DNA of 64,000 nucleotides from PMG-095 sp049324695 (GTDB lineage: Bacteria; Myxococcota_A; Polyangia; Polyangiales; Polyangiaceae), in contig JBMOMJ010000055.1 in the NCBI GenBank assembly GCA_049324695.1, positions 248,001 to 312,000 on the forward strand, given 5' to 3'. Position 1 is the first letter of the stretch, and each line of letters starts with the position of its first letter. The notes beneath the pieces were generated by a model. The model saw only the letters and a list, made by a program, of their open reading frames with translations. It had not been told where the DNA came from and made no database searches. Positions 51,859 to 59,725 of the stretch are shown piece after piece. The translations under genes and the position numbers were made by a program.

Positions 51859-52452
51859 ATGCAGGTAAGAGTTTTTGTTGTAGAGCTTTCAAATCGACAA
51901 AAGTGGACTATCGCGGCGTTGCTAGTTCCTGCCGTGCTGCTCGGTGCCGGAACGCTGGCTTCCGCTGCTGTTTCACACACTTGGCAGACCGGCGATGTTC
52001 TAGAGGCAGCCGATCTCAACGCGGCGTTCAAGGCGCTTGACGAGCGGATCGTGGGAATGGAGAAGGCACCGACATATTCGGTCGTCAACAGTACGACGGC
52101 CTTCTCTACGTCCAGTTTGTCATTCGTCGACCTGCCGGGCCTGAGCGTCACTGTTACCACTGACGGAAAGCCCGTACTGCTTACGGCGAACCTAAACGTC
52201 AATCCAACTACAAGCTACATCGGGGTCGCCACTATTACGAGAGATGGATCGAACCTCGGCAACTCTAACTGGGGCATGCAGATCGCTGTGGGTACCAACT
52301 CGCAGAATATTCCCGCCAACATTGCATTTGTGGATAAGCCACCGCCTGGGGAGCACACGTACAAGATTCGAGTGCGCACAGGCGACGTCGGCGAAGTTAC
52401 CTTTGGTGAGGTGGGCGTGATGCAGCAGCTGGCGGCGATTCAGCTCCGCTAG
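51859..52452 (+). CDS. Exported protein with trimer-type coiled coil and beta domain
   Basis: 197 residues. Residues ~15-36 (WTIAALLVPAVLLGAGTLASA) form a signal peptide or anchor. Next comes HTWQTGDVLEAADLNAAFK, a motif found in many exported or tail-fibre-like trimeric proteins (consensus G-x-x-L-x-A-x-D-L-N-x-x-F-x-A-L). The C-terminal ~125 residues are beta-rich (FVDLPGLSVTVTTDGKPVL, FGEVGVMQQLAAIQLR). Probably a small surface or periplasmic protein; function unknown. Confidence 0.68.
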   Translation: MQVRVFVVELSNRQKWTIAALLVPAVLLGAGTLASAAVSHTWQTGDVLEAADLNAAFKALDERIVGMEKAPTYSVVNSTTAFSTSSLSFVDLPGLSVTVTTDGKPVLLTANLNVNPTTSYIGVATITRDGSNLGNSNWGMQIAVGTNSQNIPANIAFVDKPPPGEHTYKIRVRTGDVGEVTFGEVGVMQQLAAIQLR

Positions 52453-52608
52453 CCATCCATTTTGCGACACTCCCACGGAGGCGTACGCTTCGCGCAGCAG
52501 CGGTGTTTGCCGTGCTCGCAACCGAATGCCGCCACTGGCGAGCGCCGCTAGTAGACAACGTCCAAAGGAAACGTCGCGCAGCTAGACGCTCGCGTTCGCC
52601 GAGGTCTC

Positions 52609-53064
52609 ATGTACTCTCTCAAGAACAAGCGCATCTTCGCCATCTTGCTTCTCGTCGCAACCTGGAGCGGATGCTTTCCAGCGGATCGCGCGAATCGCCA
52701 ATTTCGGAAGAACGATGCTGGCGTTGGTGGCAATCGCGGATTTGGAGGGACGAGTGACGTCATGTCAGGTGGCGCCAATTCTACCGATGGCTTGGCTCGA
52801 GGTGGCGCTGCGGAATTCGCGGGCGGCAGAGGTGCGGGCGGCACGGTTGCGGCTGCTGGCGAGCAGTCCGAAGGGGGAAACTCCGGCGATCGGGGGAGTG
52901 CCCAAGATGGCGGCGCCGGCGGCGGCGCGGGCCAGGGGAGCGTTGAAGCTGGCGGTAAGGGGGGCGGCGGCGCCAATGACGGGGGCGCCGGGGTCCACGA
53001 CGGTTCAGAAGGCGGCGTGCCTTGCGTTCTCGACGTCAGCATTCTGGGGTGCAGGTTGAAATGA
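52609..53064 (+). CDS. Short Gly-rich lipoprotein
   Basis: 151 residues. Signal peptide with lipobox WSGC (Cys ~22), then ~110 residues of Gly/Ala/Ser-rich linker (GGAGGGAGQGSVEAGGKGG-like), ending PCVLDVSILGCRLK. The Gly-rich linker resembles the N-termini of the two large lipoproteins in this window but no beta-helix follows. The stop overlaps an ATG (ATGA at 53061) of another frame, so this may be the front half of a longer, frameshifted lipoprotein. Confidence 0.62.
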   Translation: MYSLKNKRIFAILLLVATWSGCFPADRANRQFRKNDAGVGGNRGFGGTSDVMSGGANSTDGLARGGAAEFAGGRGAGGTVAAAGEQSEGGNSGDRGSAQDGGAGGGAGQGSVEAGGKGGGGANDGGAGVHDGSEGGVPCVLDVSILGCRLK

Positions 53065-53426
53065 ACGCAGTTCGCGTCTCAGGAGTGGCTGTTGGCCGGC
53101 TTGACGAAACGGGATATTCGGGCTGCGAACCCGCGTGCATTGAAACCGTGCCGGGACCAGTGACGCTCTTCGCGGGCGTGCGCCACTCCGTCGGCTTCGC
53201 TGGGCGTCGCGGTTGCGAAGTACACCGCGTCGGTTCGTCAGCACCGATCACCGGTAACGGCAGCTCAGCACACCACGGAGGACAGACGGACACCTGTTGC
53301 TTCCCTCCGACGATTGTGGCTCGCATGAAGGACGAATTCCGGAACTATCAGATGCGCGCTGTGAGCAGAAAAGGCAGGCGGCAAAGCTTTGACCCTATAG
53401 GACGAGGATCGCCTCGGCACATCTGA
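53061..53426 (+). CDS. Cys-containing tail coupled to the Gly-rich lipoprotein (uncertain)
   Basis: 121 residues from ATG 53061. The start GVAVGRLDETGYSGCEPAC, followed by ETVPGPVTLFAGVRHSVGF, resembles the Cys-bearing beta repeats that follow Gly-rich linkers in myxobacterial lipoproteins. Either a coupled second gene or the frameshifted C-terminus of the 52609 gene. The last ~40 residues look less protein-like. Confidence 0.35.
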   Translation: MNAVRVSGVAVGRLDETGYSGCEPACIETVPGPVTLFAGVRHSVGFAGRRGCEVHRVGSSAPITGNGSSAHHGGQTDTCCFPPTIVARMKDEFRNYQMRAVSRKGRRQSFDPIGRGSPRHI

Positions 53427-53492
53427 CCTGAACGCGAGCATTTGCAATTGCAGCGACCAGAATGGGATAAATTTGTGTAAGAGAAAACCGCA

Positions 53493-54473
53493 ATGGTAAC
53501 CATAGGCACCATCGAGGCGTTCGACGCGATCACCCAAGCGATCTATGACGTGGAGCAACCACGGGAACGCTGGCTCTTGCACGTGCTCGCTGCGGCGTCT
53601 GACGTTTGGCCTGGCGCTGGCGTCGCCGGGCTGGCGTACGATGTCTCTGGAGAGGTAGTACGCGCCCACGCTTGCGCAGCCATAGGCTTCAGTGATTCTC
53701 TTTTGGGCATTGGCATCGCGCAGCATCAGCACAATGAGTTTGGTGAAGTGCTCCTACGCAGCTATCGGAATGTCACTTGTTCGCGCCAAAGCGAGTACCT
53801 TGGGCAGTTTCATGCACCGATGGAAATGGCTGCACAGTTCCGACTCCGTGGCGGTAATGACGCGTGGTTGGTAAACGGACTCGACGACAACCAGCAGGGC
53901 CTCGCGCTGTACTTCATGCCTTCGACGGACCAAGCGATCGCATCCGATCAGTCCAGGCACTTGGAGCGACTGGCCAAGCATCTTGCACGAGGCCATCGCC
54001 TCCACCGAAAGCTTATACAAGAGCAATGTCACCCGATGGCGGATGCAAAACCTTCTGTCGCGAGTGATCACATCAGAGAAGCGTCTCGTGCCAGATGTCC
54101 GTCAGGCATCGTCGGGGACGCTTCCGCTGTTTCCCCCACGTTCTGCGCCGTCGAAGGAATAGGGCTGACGCTCGTTCACGAAGCCGGACCCGGTGGAAGG
54201 CACTACACCATCGCGCGAGCAAGCACGTCCGGTTCACATGCCGTCGATCGGCTCACATCGCGCGAGCGGCAGGTGGCCATGCTCGTGCTTCTAGGGCGCA
54301 CTAACAAGGAAATCGCGTACGAGTTGCAAATGGCGCACGCGACCGTCCGTGTGCTCGTTGCGCGAGCGGGAAAGAAGCTTGGCGTCGGCTCGCGCGAGGA
54401 ATTTTTCAAAATCCTCATTGAGGACCCGTACTTCGCTCGTAAACACGAGCGCTGTAAACCCGATGGTGCCTAA
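53493..54473 (+). CDS. LuxR-family transcriptional regulator
   Basis: 326 residues. An N-terminal ~220-residue sensor region of unknown fold (WLLHVLAAASDVWPGAGVA, GGNDAWLVNGLDDNQQGLA) precedes a LuxR HTH at ~248-312: DRLTSRERQVAMLVLLGRT, NKEIAYELQMAHATVRVLV, ARAGKKLGV. No receiver domain or TM. Preceded by an AT-richer stretch (53440-53490). A decayed copy of its end is 3 kb upstream, so the gene was duplicated. Targets unknown. Confidence 0.85.
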   Translation: MVTIGTIEAFDAITQAIYDVEQPRERWLLHVLAAASDVWPGAGVAGLAYDVSGEVVRAHACAAIGFSDSLLGIGIAQHQHNEFGEVLLRSYRNVTCSRQSEYLGQFHAPMEMAAQFRLRGGNDAWLVNGLDDNQQGLALYFMPSTDQAIASDQSRHLERLAKHLARGHRLHRKLIQEQCHPMADAKPSVASDHIREASRARCPSGIVGDASAVSPTFCAVEGIGLTLVHEAGPGGRHYTIARASTSGSHAVDRLTSRERQVAMLVLLGRTNKEIAYELQMAHATVRVLVARAGKKLGVGSREEFFKILIEDPYFARKHERCKPDGA

Positions 54474-54656
54474 AGACGGTAGCTAAGGGTGCGATTGGTT
54501 GTGTGTCGTCAACGCAGCCGCCAGTAAGTCACACGCGAGTTGTTCCGAAACTCGTAGGATGCGAGGGCGGTCGCACCCATGCACACGCGTGGGCGGTCCT
54601 GCAAGTGCGCCGCGTGAAGCGAAGGCGGTAGCGCCAACACGAGCGGGCTGAACTTC

Positions 54657-55484
54657 TCAACTTCTCCGCGCGGCGGCGTGCTCCAGTCCCTCGCGAAGCG
54701 TACGGCGTTGCACCCCGGGCAGCGGCGCCGATCGGCTGCCGAAACAGCCGTCGGTTATTTTGCGACTAGCGCAAACTTGCGCCTGGGCGGCCGGGTAAGT
54801 TGCACGGCAGCAACGCGTTCGCAGCACTGCAGCGATGTGGTCTGGATGATATTGGTCGAAGTCCTCATTCGCGAGGCGCGGACAGCCTGCGACTTCCTGG
54901 GCCGACGCGAGAAGATCATGGCGACCTTGTTGTTGCTTCGGCAATCGAAGCTGATCCGCCAGGAATGGTGGTCGGGCCGTGATTGGTCCGAGCTGGTCAT
55001 GGTTTGCTGCGTCTGATCGTGCAGACGACGGAGGCGAGAGTGCCGCACACTCGGCGACTCGTAGTGCCATCAAAGGCCGAGAAACTCCGAACCAACGGCT
55101 CAACCCCGGGATGCTGTTGCCCAGATGCAATCGAGCTCGCTCGAAGGCGAGCCGAGGCACGCAGAGCGCCGCCGCGATGCGCACCGCAACCGCTTCGACG
55201 TCCCCCTCGGCGTAGCCCCAGAGCTTCAATTTCCACTCGGCCAATTCGTGCGCGACGGCGACGTTGACCTGCGCGGGCGTGAGTCCAGCGCCGATGTACA
55301 TCGCTGCCCCCCGCTCGCTCCACGCTAGTGCCGCGCGTCCTGGAATTGAGCGCGCGGGTACGACGCGTATGCATTGCGACCCGAGAATCGCGATCGCGAG
55401 GCGCACGGCGCCGCAGGGCTCGCTCATGTCCAGGCGCGCACGCCCATACATTTCACGAACGACGAACTCGACGATCCAGTCCAT
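54657..55484 (-). CDS. ImmA/IrrE-like protein with altered metal motif
   Basis: 275 residues. Residues ~25-150 resemble the ImmA/IrrE peptidase fold: RLAIAILGSQCIRVVPARS, VNVAVAHELAEWKLKLWG, then VAVRIAAALCVPRLAFERA. The metal motif is HELAE rather than HExxH (second His replaced by Glu at ~83), so activity is doubtful. The C-terminal ~125 residues are poor in hydrophobics and may be frameshifted. Follows the XRE gene at 55604 on the same strand, forming a split XRE/ImmA pair near the integrase, as in phage lysogeny switches. Confidence 0.6.
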   Translation of the reverse strand: MDWIVEFVVREMYGRARLDMSEPCGAVRLAIAILGSQCIRVVPARSIPGRAALAWSERGAAMYIGAGLTPAQVNVAVAHELAEWKLKLWGYAEGDVEAVAVRIAAALCVPRLAFERARLHLGNSIPGLSRWFGVSRPLMALRVAECAALSPPSSARSDAANHDQLGPITARPPFLADQLRLPKQQQGRHDLLASAQEVAGCPRLANEDFDQYHPDHIAAVLRTRCCRATYPAAQAQVCASRKITDGCFGSRSAPLPGVQRRTLREGLEHAAARRS

Positions 55485-55603
55485 GAGCTTCGGCTAGCTC
55501 CCCTCAGAGCGCTTCGATCACCTCGAGCGATGCAAGGTCTGGCGGCGTTCGCCACCTCGCATCACCAACTGTTGCCCAGCACCAATGCGCTCGTGCGCGC
55601 ACT

Positions 55604-56146
55604 CTAGCGCTTCTTCTTCGGTTTGACACTCCTCTTGGTTGACTGTTGGCGCCACCCTGGCGGTTGCGCGTAAGACAACGCCCAAGCAGTGTCCTTCTTA
55701 TTCCCCGGCTTCGCGAGTTCACCGTCGATCATCATTTTCAGCCACCACACCGGGCCCGGGTCGCCGTCGAAGTTGAGCGACGCGGACAGCACGGCGCGAA
55801 TGTGCTTGAGCGGCACGCCATCGAGATAGGCGGCGCGCGCAGCGAGGATACGGGAGGGATACCGCTGCTCCTGATCGTCGACGAAGTCCGGGACGTCGGT
55901 CAGACCCAGAACGTCTTCGACCGACCGATTTAGCAGTCCCGCGACGCGCATTGCGAGGGCGGCACTTGCACCTGTCTGCCCGTCCAGGAACCTGGATAAG
56001 CTGGCTTGGGTAACCCTTAAGAAAGGTGCCAAATGAAGTTGTCGCGGGACGCGGGAGCACAATTCAGACTGCACGATCGCGCGGAGCCTGGCGTTCTGGG
56101 CATCGGTGAAGTGCCCGCTATTGGGTGCTGGGCGACGTCTGCTCAT
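55604..56146 (-). CDS. XRE-like HTH regulator
   Basis: 180 residues. An N-terminal HTH (FTDAQNARLRAIVQSEL, HLAPFLRVTQASLSRFLDG) followed by GASAALAMRVAGLLNRSVE-type XRE helices; the C-terminal half is a partner domain (YPSRILAARAAYLDGVPLK) with a basic tail. Divergent from the excisionase-like gene with a ~175-bp shared promoter region, the usual place for a lysogeny or excision repressor. Confidence 0.75.
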   Translation of the reverse strand: MSRRRPAPNSGHFTDAQNARLRAIVQSELCSRVPRQLHLAPFLRVTQASLSRFLDGQTGASAALAMRVAGLLNRSVEDVLGLTDVPDFVDDQEQRYPSRILAARAAYLDGVPLKHIRAVLSASLNFDGDPGPVWWLKMMIDGELAKPGNKKDTAWALSYAQPPGWRQQSTKRSVKPKKKR

Positions 56147-56320
56147 TGAGTGGTTCCCTCCCGCCGAGCACGTGTAGGAGAAATCGTGCTTGCCAATCTT
56201 ATACGCCCGGCCATATTTCGTTCGGCGGTTCGCATTACCGGGGGTTCCGGTTGAAAACTCGGCGGCGCACCGCCTGCGGCTCGTGGATGCGAGCCGCGTT
56301 CGAGAGGCAACTGGTGAACC

Positions 56321-56611
56321 ATGACTGTTCGCGATGAGCTGCTTTCGATTCGTTCGCGCATTGATGCGCTCCTGAATGAGATGGCGGAGTCGCCGAAGCG
56401 TGAGGTTGTTTCAGCGCGCTTCATGACGGTTCCAGACTTCGCGGCACTCCGAAACTACAGTACCCGCACCATCCGCAACTGGTGCGAACTCGGCATGCCG
56501 CACTCCGGAACCGGGCGGGGGCGACGGATTCACGTGCGTGAAGCGATCGCATGGATCGAAGCCGGAGGACCCAAGCAAACCCGGATCGGTCGAAAGGACA
56601 CGGCAGCGTGA
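56321..56611 (+). CDS. Excisionase-like HTH protein
   Basis: 96 residues. A short N-terminal helix (ELLSIRSRIDALLNEMA) is followed by a MerR/excisionase-type winged HTH: MTVPDFAALRNYSTRTIRN, WCELGMPHSGTGRGRRIHV, REAIAWIE. The stop overlaps the GTG start of the integrase. Small HTH genes coupled to an integrase typically direct excision or regulate int; which applies here is not shown. Confidence 0.78.
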   Translation: MTVRDELLSIRSRIDALLNEMAESPKREVVSARFMTVPDFAALRNYSTRTIRNWCELGMPHSGTGRGRRIHVREAIAWIEAGGPKQTRIGRKDTAA

Positions 56612-58044
56612 ACATCAGTGGCAAGTACAAAGGGATCAACTGGATCGGCTTCGTCCGTCAGCGCCCCGGACGCCGAAAGGTTTTCACCCTGAAGTACAGC
56701 ACGATTCCGGGCGAATGGCGCGAGAGATTTGCGCCAAAAGAAGTCACGAGTGAGGCGAAATTTCGTACATGGCTCATCCAAGCTCTCGACCTCGTTCTCG
56801 AGAGCGGCGAGCGGCCGACACGGAAACAAATCCATCACGGAATGCTCGTTAAAGAGGCGTACGAGCGGTGGATCGTGCTTTGCGAGGCGGACCCGGAGCT
56901 CGCTGGTGTAACGATGCGAAGCTACCGATCAGCTTTCAAAAAGTATGTCCTGCCAGAGTGGGGCGACACACCCGTGCTCGCGCTTGGCGGGCGCCTTCCG
57001 GATCTTCGGCAATGGGTGCGGAAGGTGAGCGCCGGGATCTCACCCGAGCGCACATCGGCAGTTGTTTCCGCATTTCGCAAGTTCCTCACGGACTGCCGCC
57101 TCGAAGGTTGGGTCGCCTTGAAGCCGAACCCGCTCGACTCCGAGGAGGTGAAGAGCGTGATGCCCGCCATTCAGAAGAAGAGAAAGGTAGTGGCGCCTAC
57201 TCCTGCGCAACTGCAGGCGCTGTTCGATTGCAAGGAGATCGAGTACCGACGCGCGATCCGTTACGTGCTCGGAGCATGCACTGGTGCCGCCGACGGTGAG
57301 CTCGCTGGCTGCCTAGTGTCCGACGTCCTGACGTTGGATGGTGCGGAACCGCGATTGCGCATCGCGCGCACGTATCGAACGCAGGCGAGGCCACGACCGG
57401 ACGGCACGCGTGGCTGGGGAGAGCTCGGACCGACTAAGAACGAGTACAGAAAGCGCGCCATTCCGCTGAACCAGTGCGCGCAGGCAGCCGTCAAAGACTG
57501 GCTCGAGGTCGGCTGGGAGCACTGGGTGGGACGCCCGCCAAAGGCCGAGGATCCGCTGCTGCCGAGCGCTGACGGCTCGTTCAGTCGGCCAGCGTTTGCG
57601 AAGCTCGTGCGTGACGATCTGGAGACCGCTGAGCAGCCAACTGAGAACGATGAAGGGAAGCGCTACGACTTCCGTTCGCTACGGCGCGCGTTCAGCACGA
57701 CGTTGCGTGCGTGCAAGGTCGATCGCGAGCTGCGTGAGCAGCTGATGGGCCAGGCGTCGAACTCGGTGAACTCGGACAACTACACGGACGAGGTGCCGGA
57801 AGAGCTGTTCGATGCGGTTCGTCGCTTGCCTTGGGTTTGGCGACGAAGAGCTCCGGGAGGGGAGCCGACTGTGAGACTTGAACTCACGACCTCAGCTTTA
57901 CGAAAGCCGTGCTCTACCACTGAGCTAAGTCGGCATGGGGGCGCCTTGGGGGCGACTTTTGGGGGCGGACCGTCTGTTTCGTCTACTTACTCGATGAAAT
58001 CAAGCGCCGACCACTGTTTTACGAAAGCACTGCTCTACCGCTGA
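56608..58044 (+). CDS. int: Tyrosine recombinase (integrase)
   Basis: 478 residues from GTG 56608, overlapping the upstream TGA. An N-terminal SAM-like core-binding domain (~75-175) is followed by the catalytic domain: first Arg in YRRAIRYVLGACTGAADGE, then YDFRSLRRAFSTTLRAC where the usual HxLR His is replaced (S-L-R-R), LMGQASNSVNSDNYTD where GH is GQ and Tyr of DNY is the nucleophile. Two non-canonical His positions are notable. The frame does not end near the normal C-terminus but reads antisense through the tRNA-Thr and into the pseudo-tRNA, suggesting the attachment site overlaps its 3' end. Confidence 0.88.
   Translation: MNISGKYKGINWIGFVRQRPGRRKVFTLKYSTIPGEWRERFAPKEVTSEAKFRTWLIQALDLVLESGERPTRKQIHHGMLVKEAYERWIVLCEADPELAGVTMRSYRSAFKKYVLPEWGDTPVLALGGRLPDLRQWVRKVSAGISPERTSAVVSAFRKFLTDCRLEGWVALKPNPLDSEEVKSVMPAIQKKRKVVAPTPAQLQALFDCKEIEYRRAIRYVLGACTGAADGELAGCLVSDVLTLDGAEPRLRIARTYRTQARPRPDGTRGWGELGPTKNEYRKRAIPLNQCAQAAVKDWLEVGWEHWVGRPPKAEDPLLPSADGSFSRPAFAKLVRDDLETAEQPTENDEGKRYDFRSLRRAFSTTLRACKVDRELREQLMGQASNSVNSDNYTDEVPEELFDAVRRLPWVWRRRAPGGEPTVRLELTTSALRKPCSTTELSRHGGALGATFGGGPSVSSTYSMKSSADHCFTKALLYR
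57863..57934 (-). tRNA. tRNA-Thr (anticodon CGU)
   Basis: 72-nt cloverleaf: acceptor GCCGACT/AGTCGGC, D stem GCTC/GAGC, anticodon stem CGGCT/AGCTG with loop TTCGTAA (anticodon CGT in DNA), T stem GTGAG/CTCAC with loop TTCAAGT. CCA is not encoded. It lies inside and antisense to the integrase frame. Confidence 0.93.
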
Positions 58045-58055
58045 GCTAAGTCGGC
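57992..58055 (-). pseudogene. Decayed tRNA-Thr copy
   Basis: Starts GCCGACTTAGCTCAG and keeps the D arm and GCTTTCGTAAA anticodon region of the complete tRNA 121 bp away, but the anticodon stem no longer pairs and the T arm and acceptor 3' strand are lost. Probably the original chromosomal tRNA whose function was taken over. Confidence 0.72.
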
Positions 58056-58385
58056 GAATTGGCAGGGGCTCGTATGTCAATGAGCCCAGAAAGACAAGAG
58101 CGAAACGGTTCGCCGGAGCTGACCCGCCGTTCGACCGTCGAGCGTTCCAGCGAAGGGCGGCGACAGTACCAGTAATTTCAAGAGTTTCAAGGGCGGAGCG
58201 TCGCGGGCGCTAAAGAGGTTCGAGGGCAGCGGCGGGTGAGGGCGGGCACTGGATTGGGCTCGAAGGTTTGGACGCGCAGCGCGGCGACGCCGGCGTGGGT
58301 AAGCGACGCGAACGCTGATGCGAAGTGGGAGGCTCCGCATCAGCGTGAACGCTGGGCTGCGTACTGGTTTGTTACGGGCGTGTGG
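58056..58385. other. Intergenic region, island/chromosome junction
   Basis: About 330 bases between the pseudo-tRNA and the BON-domain gene. No gene supported. It marks the change from accessory genes to metabolic and housekeeping genes. Confidence 0.45.
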
Positions 58386-59402
58386 CTAGCGCGCTTGGCT
58401 GGAACTGGGTTGTCCCATGGAGCCGGTCGCTCCCGTGTTGCGGGTGCCGCTGTTGGCGTAGTGTTGGTCGCGCTCATTGCCGGTGACGCGATCGACGATT
58501 TCGTTGAAGAAGCCTTTGACTACGCGCACGTTGTTGTGGACGTCGGTGACGCCGGGAACAGACTCGGCGATGTCTTCGGCCTGGTGTTTCATGCGGCGGG
58601 TTTCTACGCTGCCTTCGAGAGTGACTTCGCCGTTGCGAACGACGACGGTGATGTCGCTCGCGTCGACGTCGTCGTCCATGCTGAGGCGATCGCAGACGTC
58701 TTCTTTGATGCGTTCGTCGGAGCGTTTGTAGCCCTTGGGGCCGCGACCCGAGTAGCTGACGCGTGAGCTTCCGTCCCAGGTGCGCTGGGAGTCTGAGCCG
58801 TAGCGGCCGCTGGCGCCGTAGCCGCGGTCGCGACTCCACTCGTTGGCGGAGCTGGAACCACGAGTCCAGTCGTTGCTGCCGTAGCCTGAACCGCGGCCCC
58901 AGTTGGTGCGATAGTCTTCGGCGCCGAAGCCGCGCGCGCGTTCGTGTTCAGGGCGAGAGCCGTAGTTGGATCCATAGCTGGAGCCGTAGTTGCCGGAGCC
59001 GTAGTTGCGGCTGGAGCCGTAGTTGCGGCTGGAACCATAGGTGCTGACGCCGGGGCTGCCGTACGCGCCGCCTCCCGCGTAGCCGGGGTTGCGATCACTT
59101 TCGCCTCCATAGCCTTGGCCGCTACCGTGGCGATAGGAGCGTCGGGTTTCTCCGTACGCTTCATTGTATGAACGGTCGCCTCGACCATATCGTTCACGGT
59201 CGTCGGACGAGTAGCCCGAGCGCGCGTCGGTTCCGCGTCCGTAATAGTTTTCGTCGCCGGAGACGTCATGACGCATGTCTCGCTGGCCTTGGTTGCGGGG
59301 GAATCGGACGCCCCAATCCCGATATTCGTCGGCGCCCTGCCATTCGTCGCGCTGCCATTCACCACGGTTCCACTGCTCGTCTCGATCGTATCGGTTGGCC
59401 AT
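58386..59402 (-). CDS. BON-domain protein with Gly/Ser/Tyr-rich N-terminus
   Basis: 338 residues from ATG 59402, with AGGAGTGGCAC before it (the upstream opening to 59462 is not used). Residues 1-225 are low complexity, rich in Gly, Ser, Tyr, Arg and Asp (YGSSRNYGSSRNYGSGNYG). Residues ~240-310 are a BON domain: SDERIKEDVCDRLSMDDDV, VVRNGEVTLEGSVETRRMK, VTDVHNNVRVV. No signal peptide, so possibly cytoplasmic, unlike OsmY. BON proteins bind phospholipid or are stress-induced; role here unknown. Confidence 0.85.
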   Translation of the reverse strand: MANRYDRDEQWNRGEWQRDEWQGADEYRDWGVRFPRNQGQRDMRHDVSGDENYYGRGTDARSGYSSDDRERYGRGDRSYNEAYGETRRSYRHGSGQGYGGESDRNPGYAGGGAYGSPGVSTYGSSRNYGSSRNYGSGNYGSSYGSNYGSRPEHERARGFGAEDYRTNWGRGSGYGSNDWTRGSSSANEWSRDRGYGASGRYGSDSQRTWDGSSRVSYSGRGPKGYKRSDERIKEDVCDRLSMDDDVDASDITVVVRNGEVTLEGSVETRRMKHQAEDIAESVPGVTDVHNNVRVVKGFFNEIVDRVTGNERDQHYANSGTRNTGATGSMGQPSSSQAR

Positions 59403-59725
59403 GTGCCACTCCTCGTTGGTCTGTGCTCGGCTCAGTGCCGTCTGGGCGAGGTGGTGGTGCAACCGGCATGCCCCTCGGGCGTGTGGCTCGCAGGTGTGGT
59501 GCGCGTGTCAATGAGAGCCGTTTTTCAGGCTGAACCGGGGTGAGGCGTTAGGGTGGGTGATCTGGGTGTTTCGGGCAGATGGCGAGTGGCGTGGCGGGGG
59601 AGAGGGGCTGTGGCAGCTCGGCCGCAGGTAGTCTCGCTAACTTGCCGTCGGAGCGACGCTTTCCGCTCGTTCGTGAGCGTCCTGATCGGGCGTGTAACAC
59701 GTGTGCTCTACTGAGGGGCGGACCC

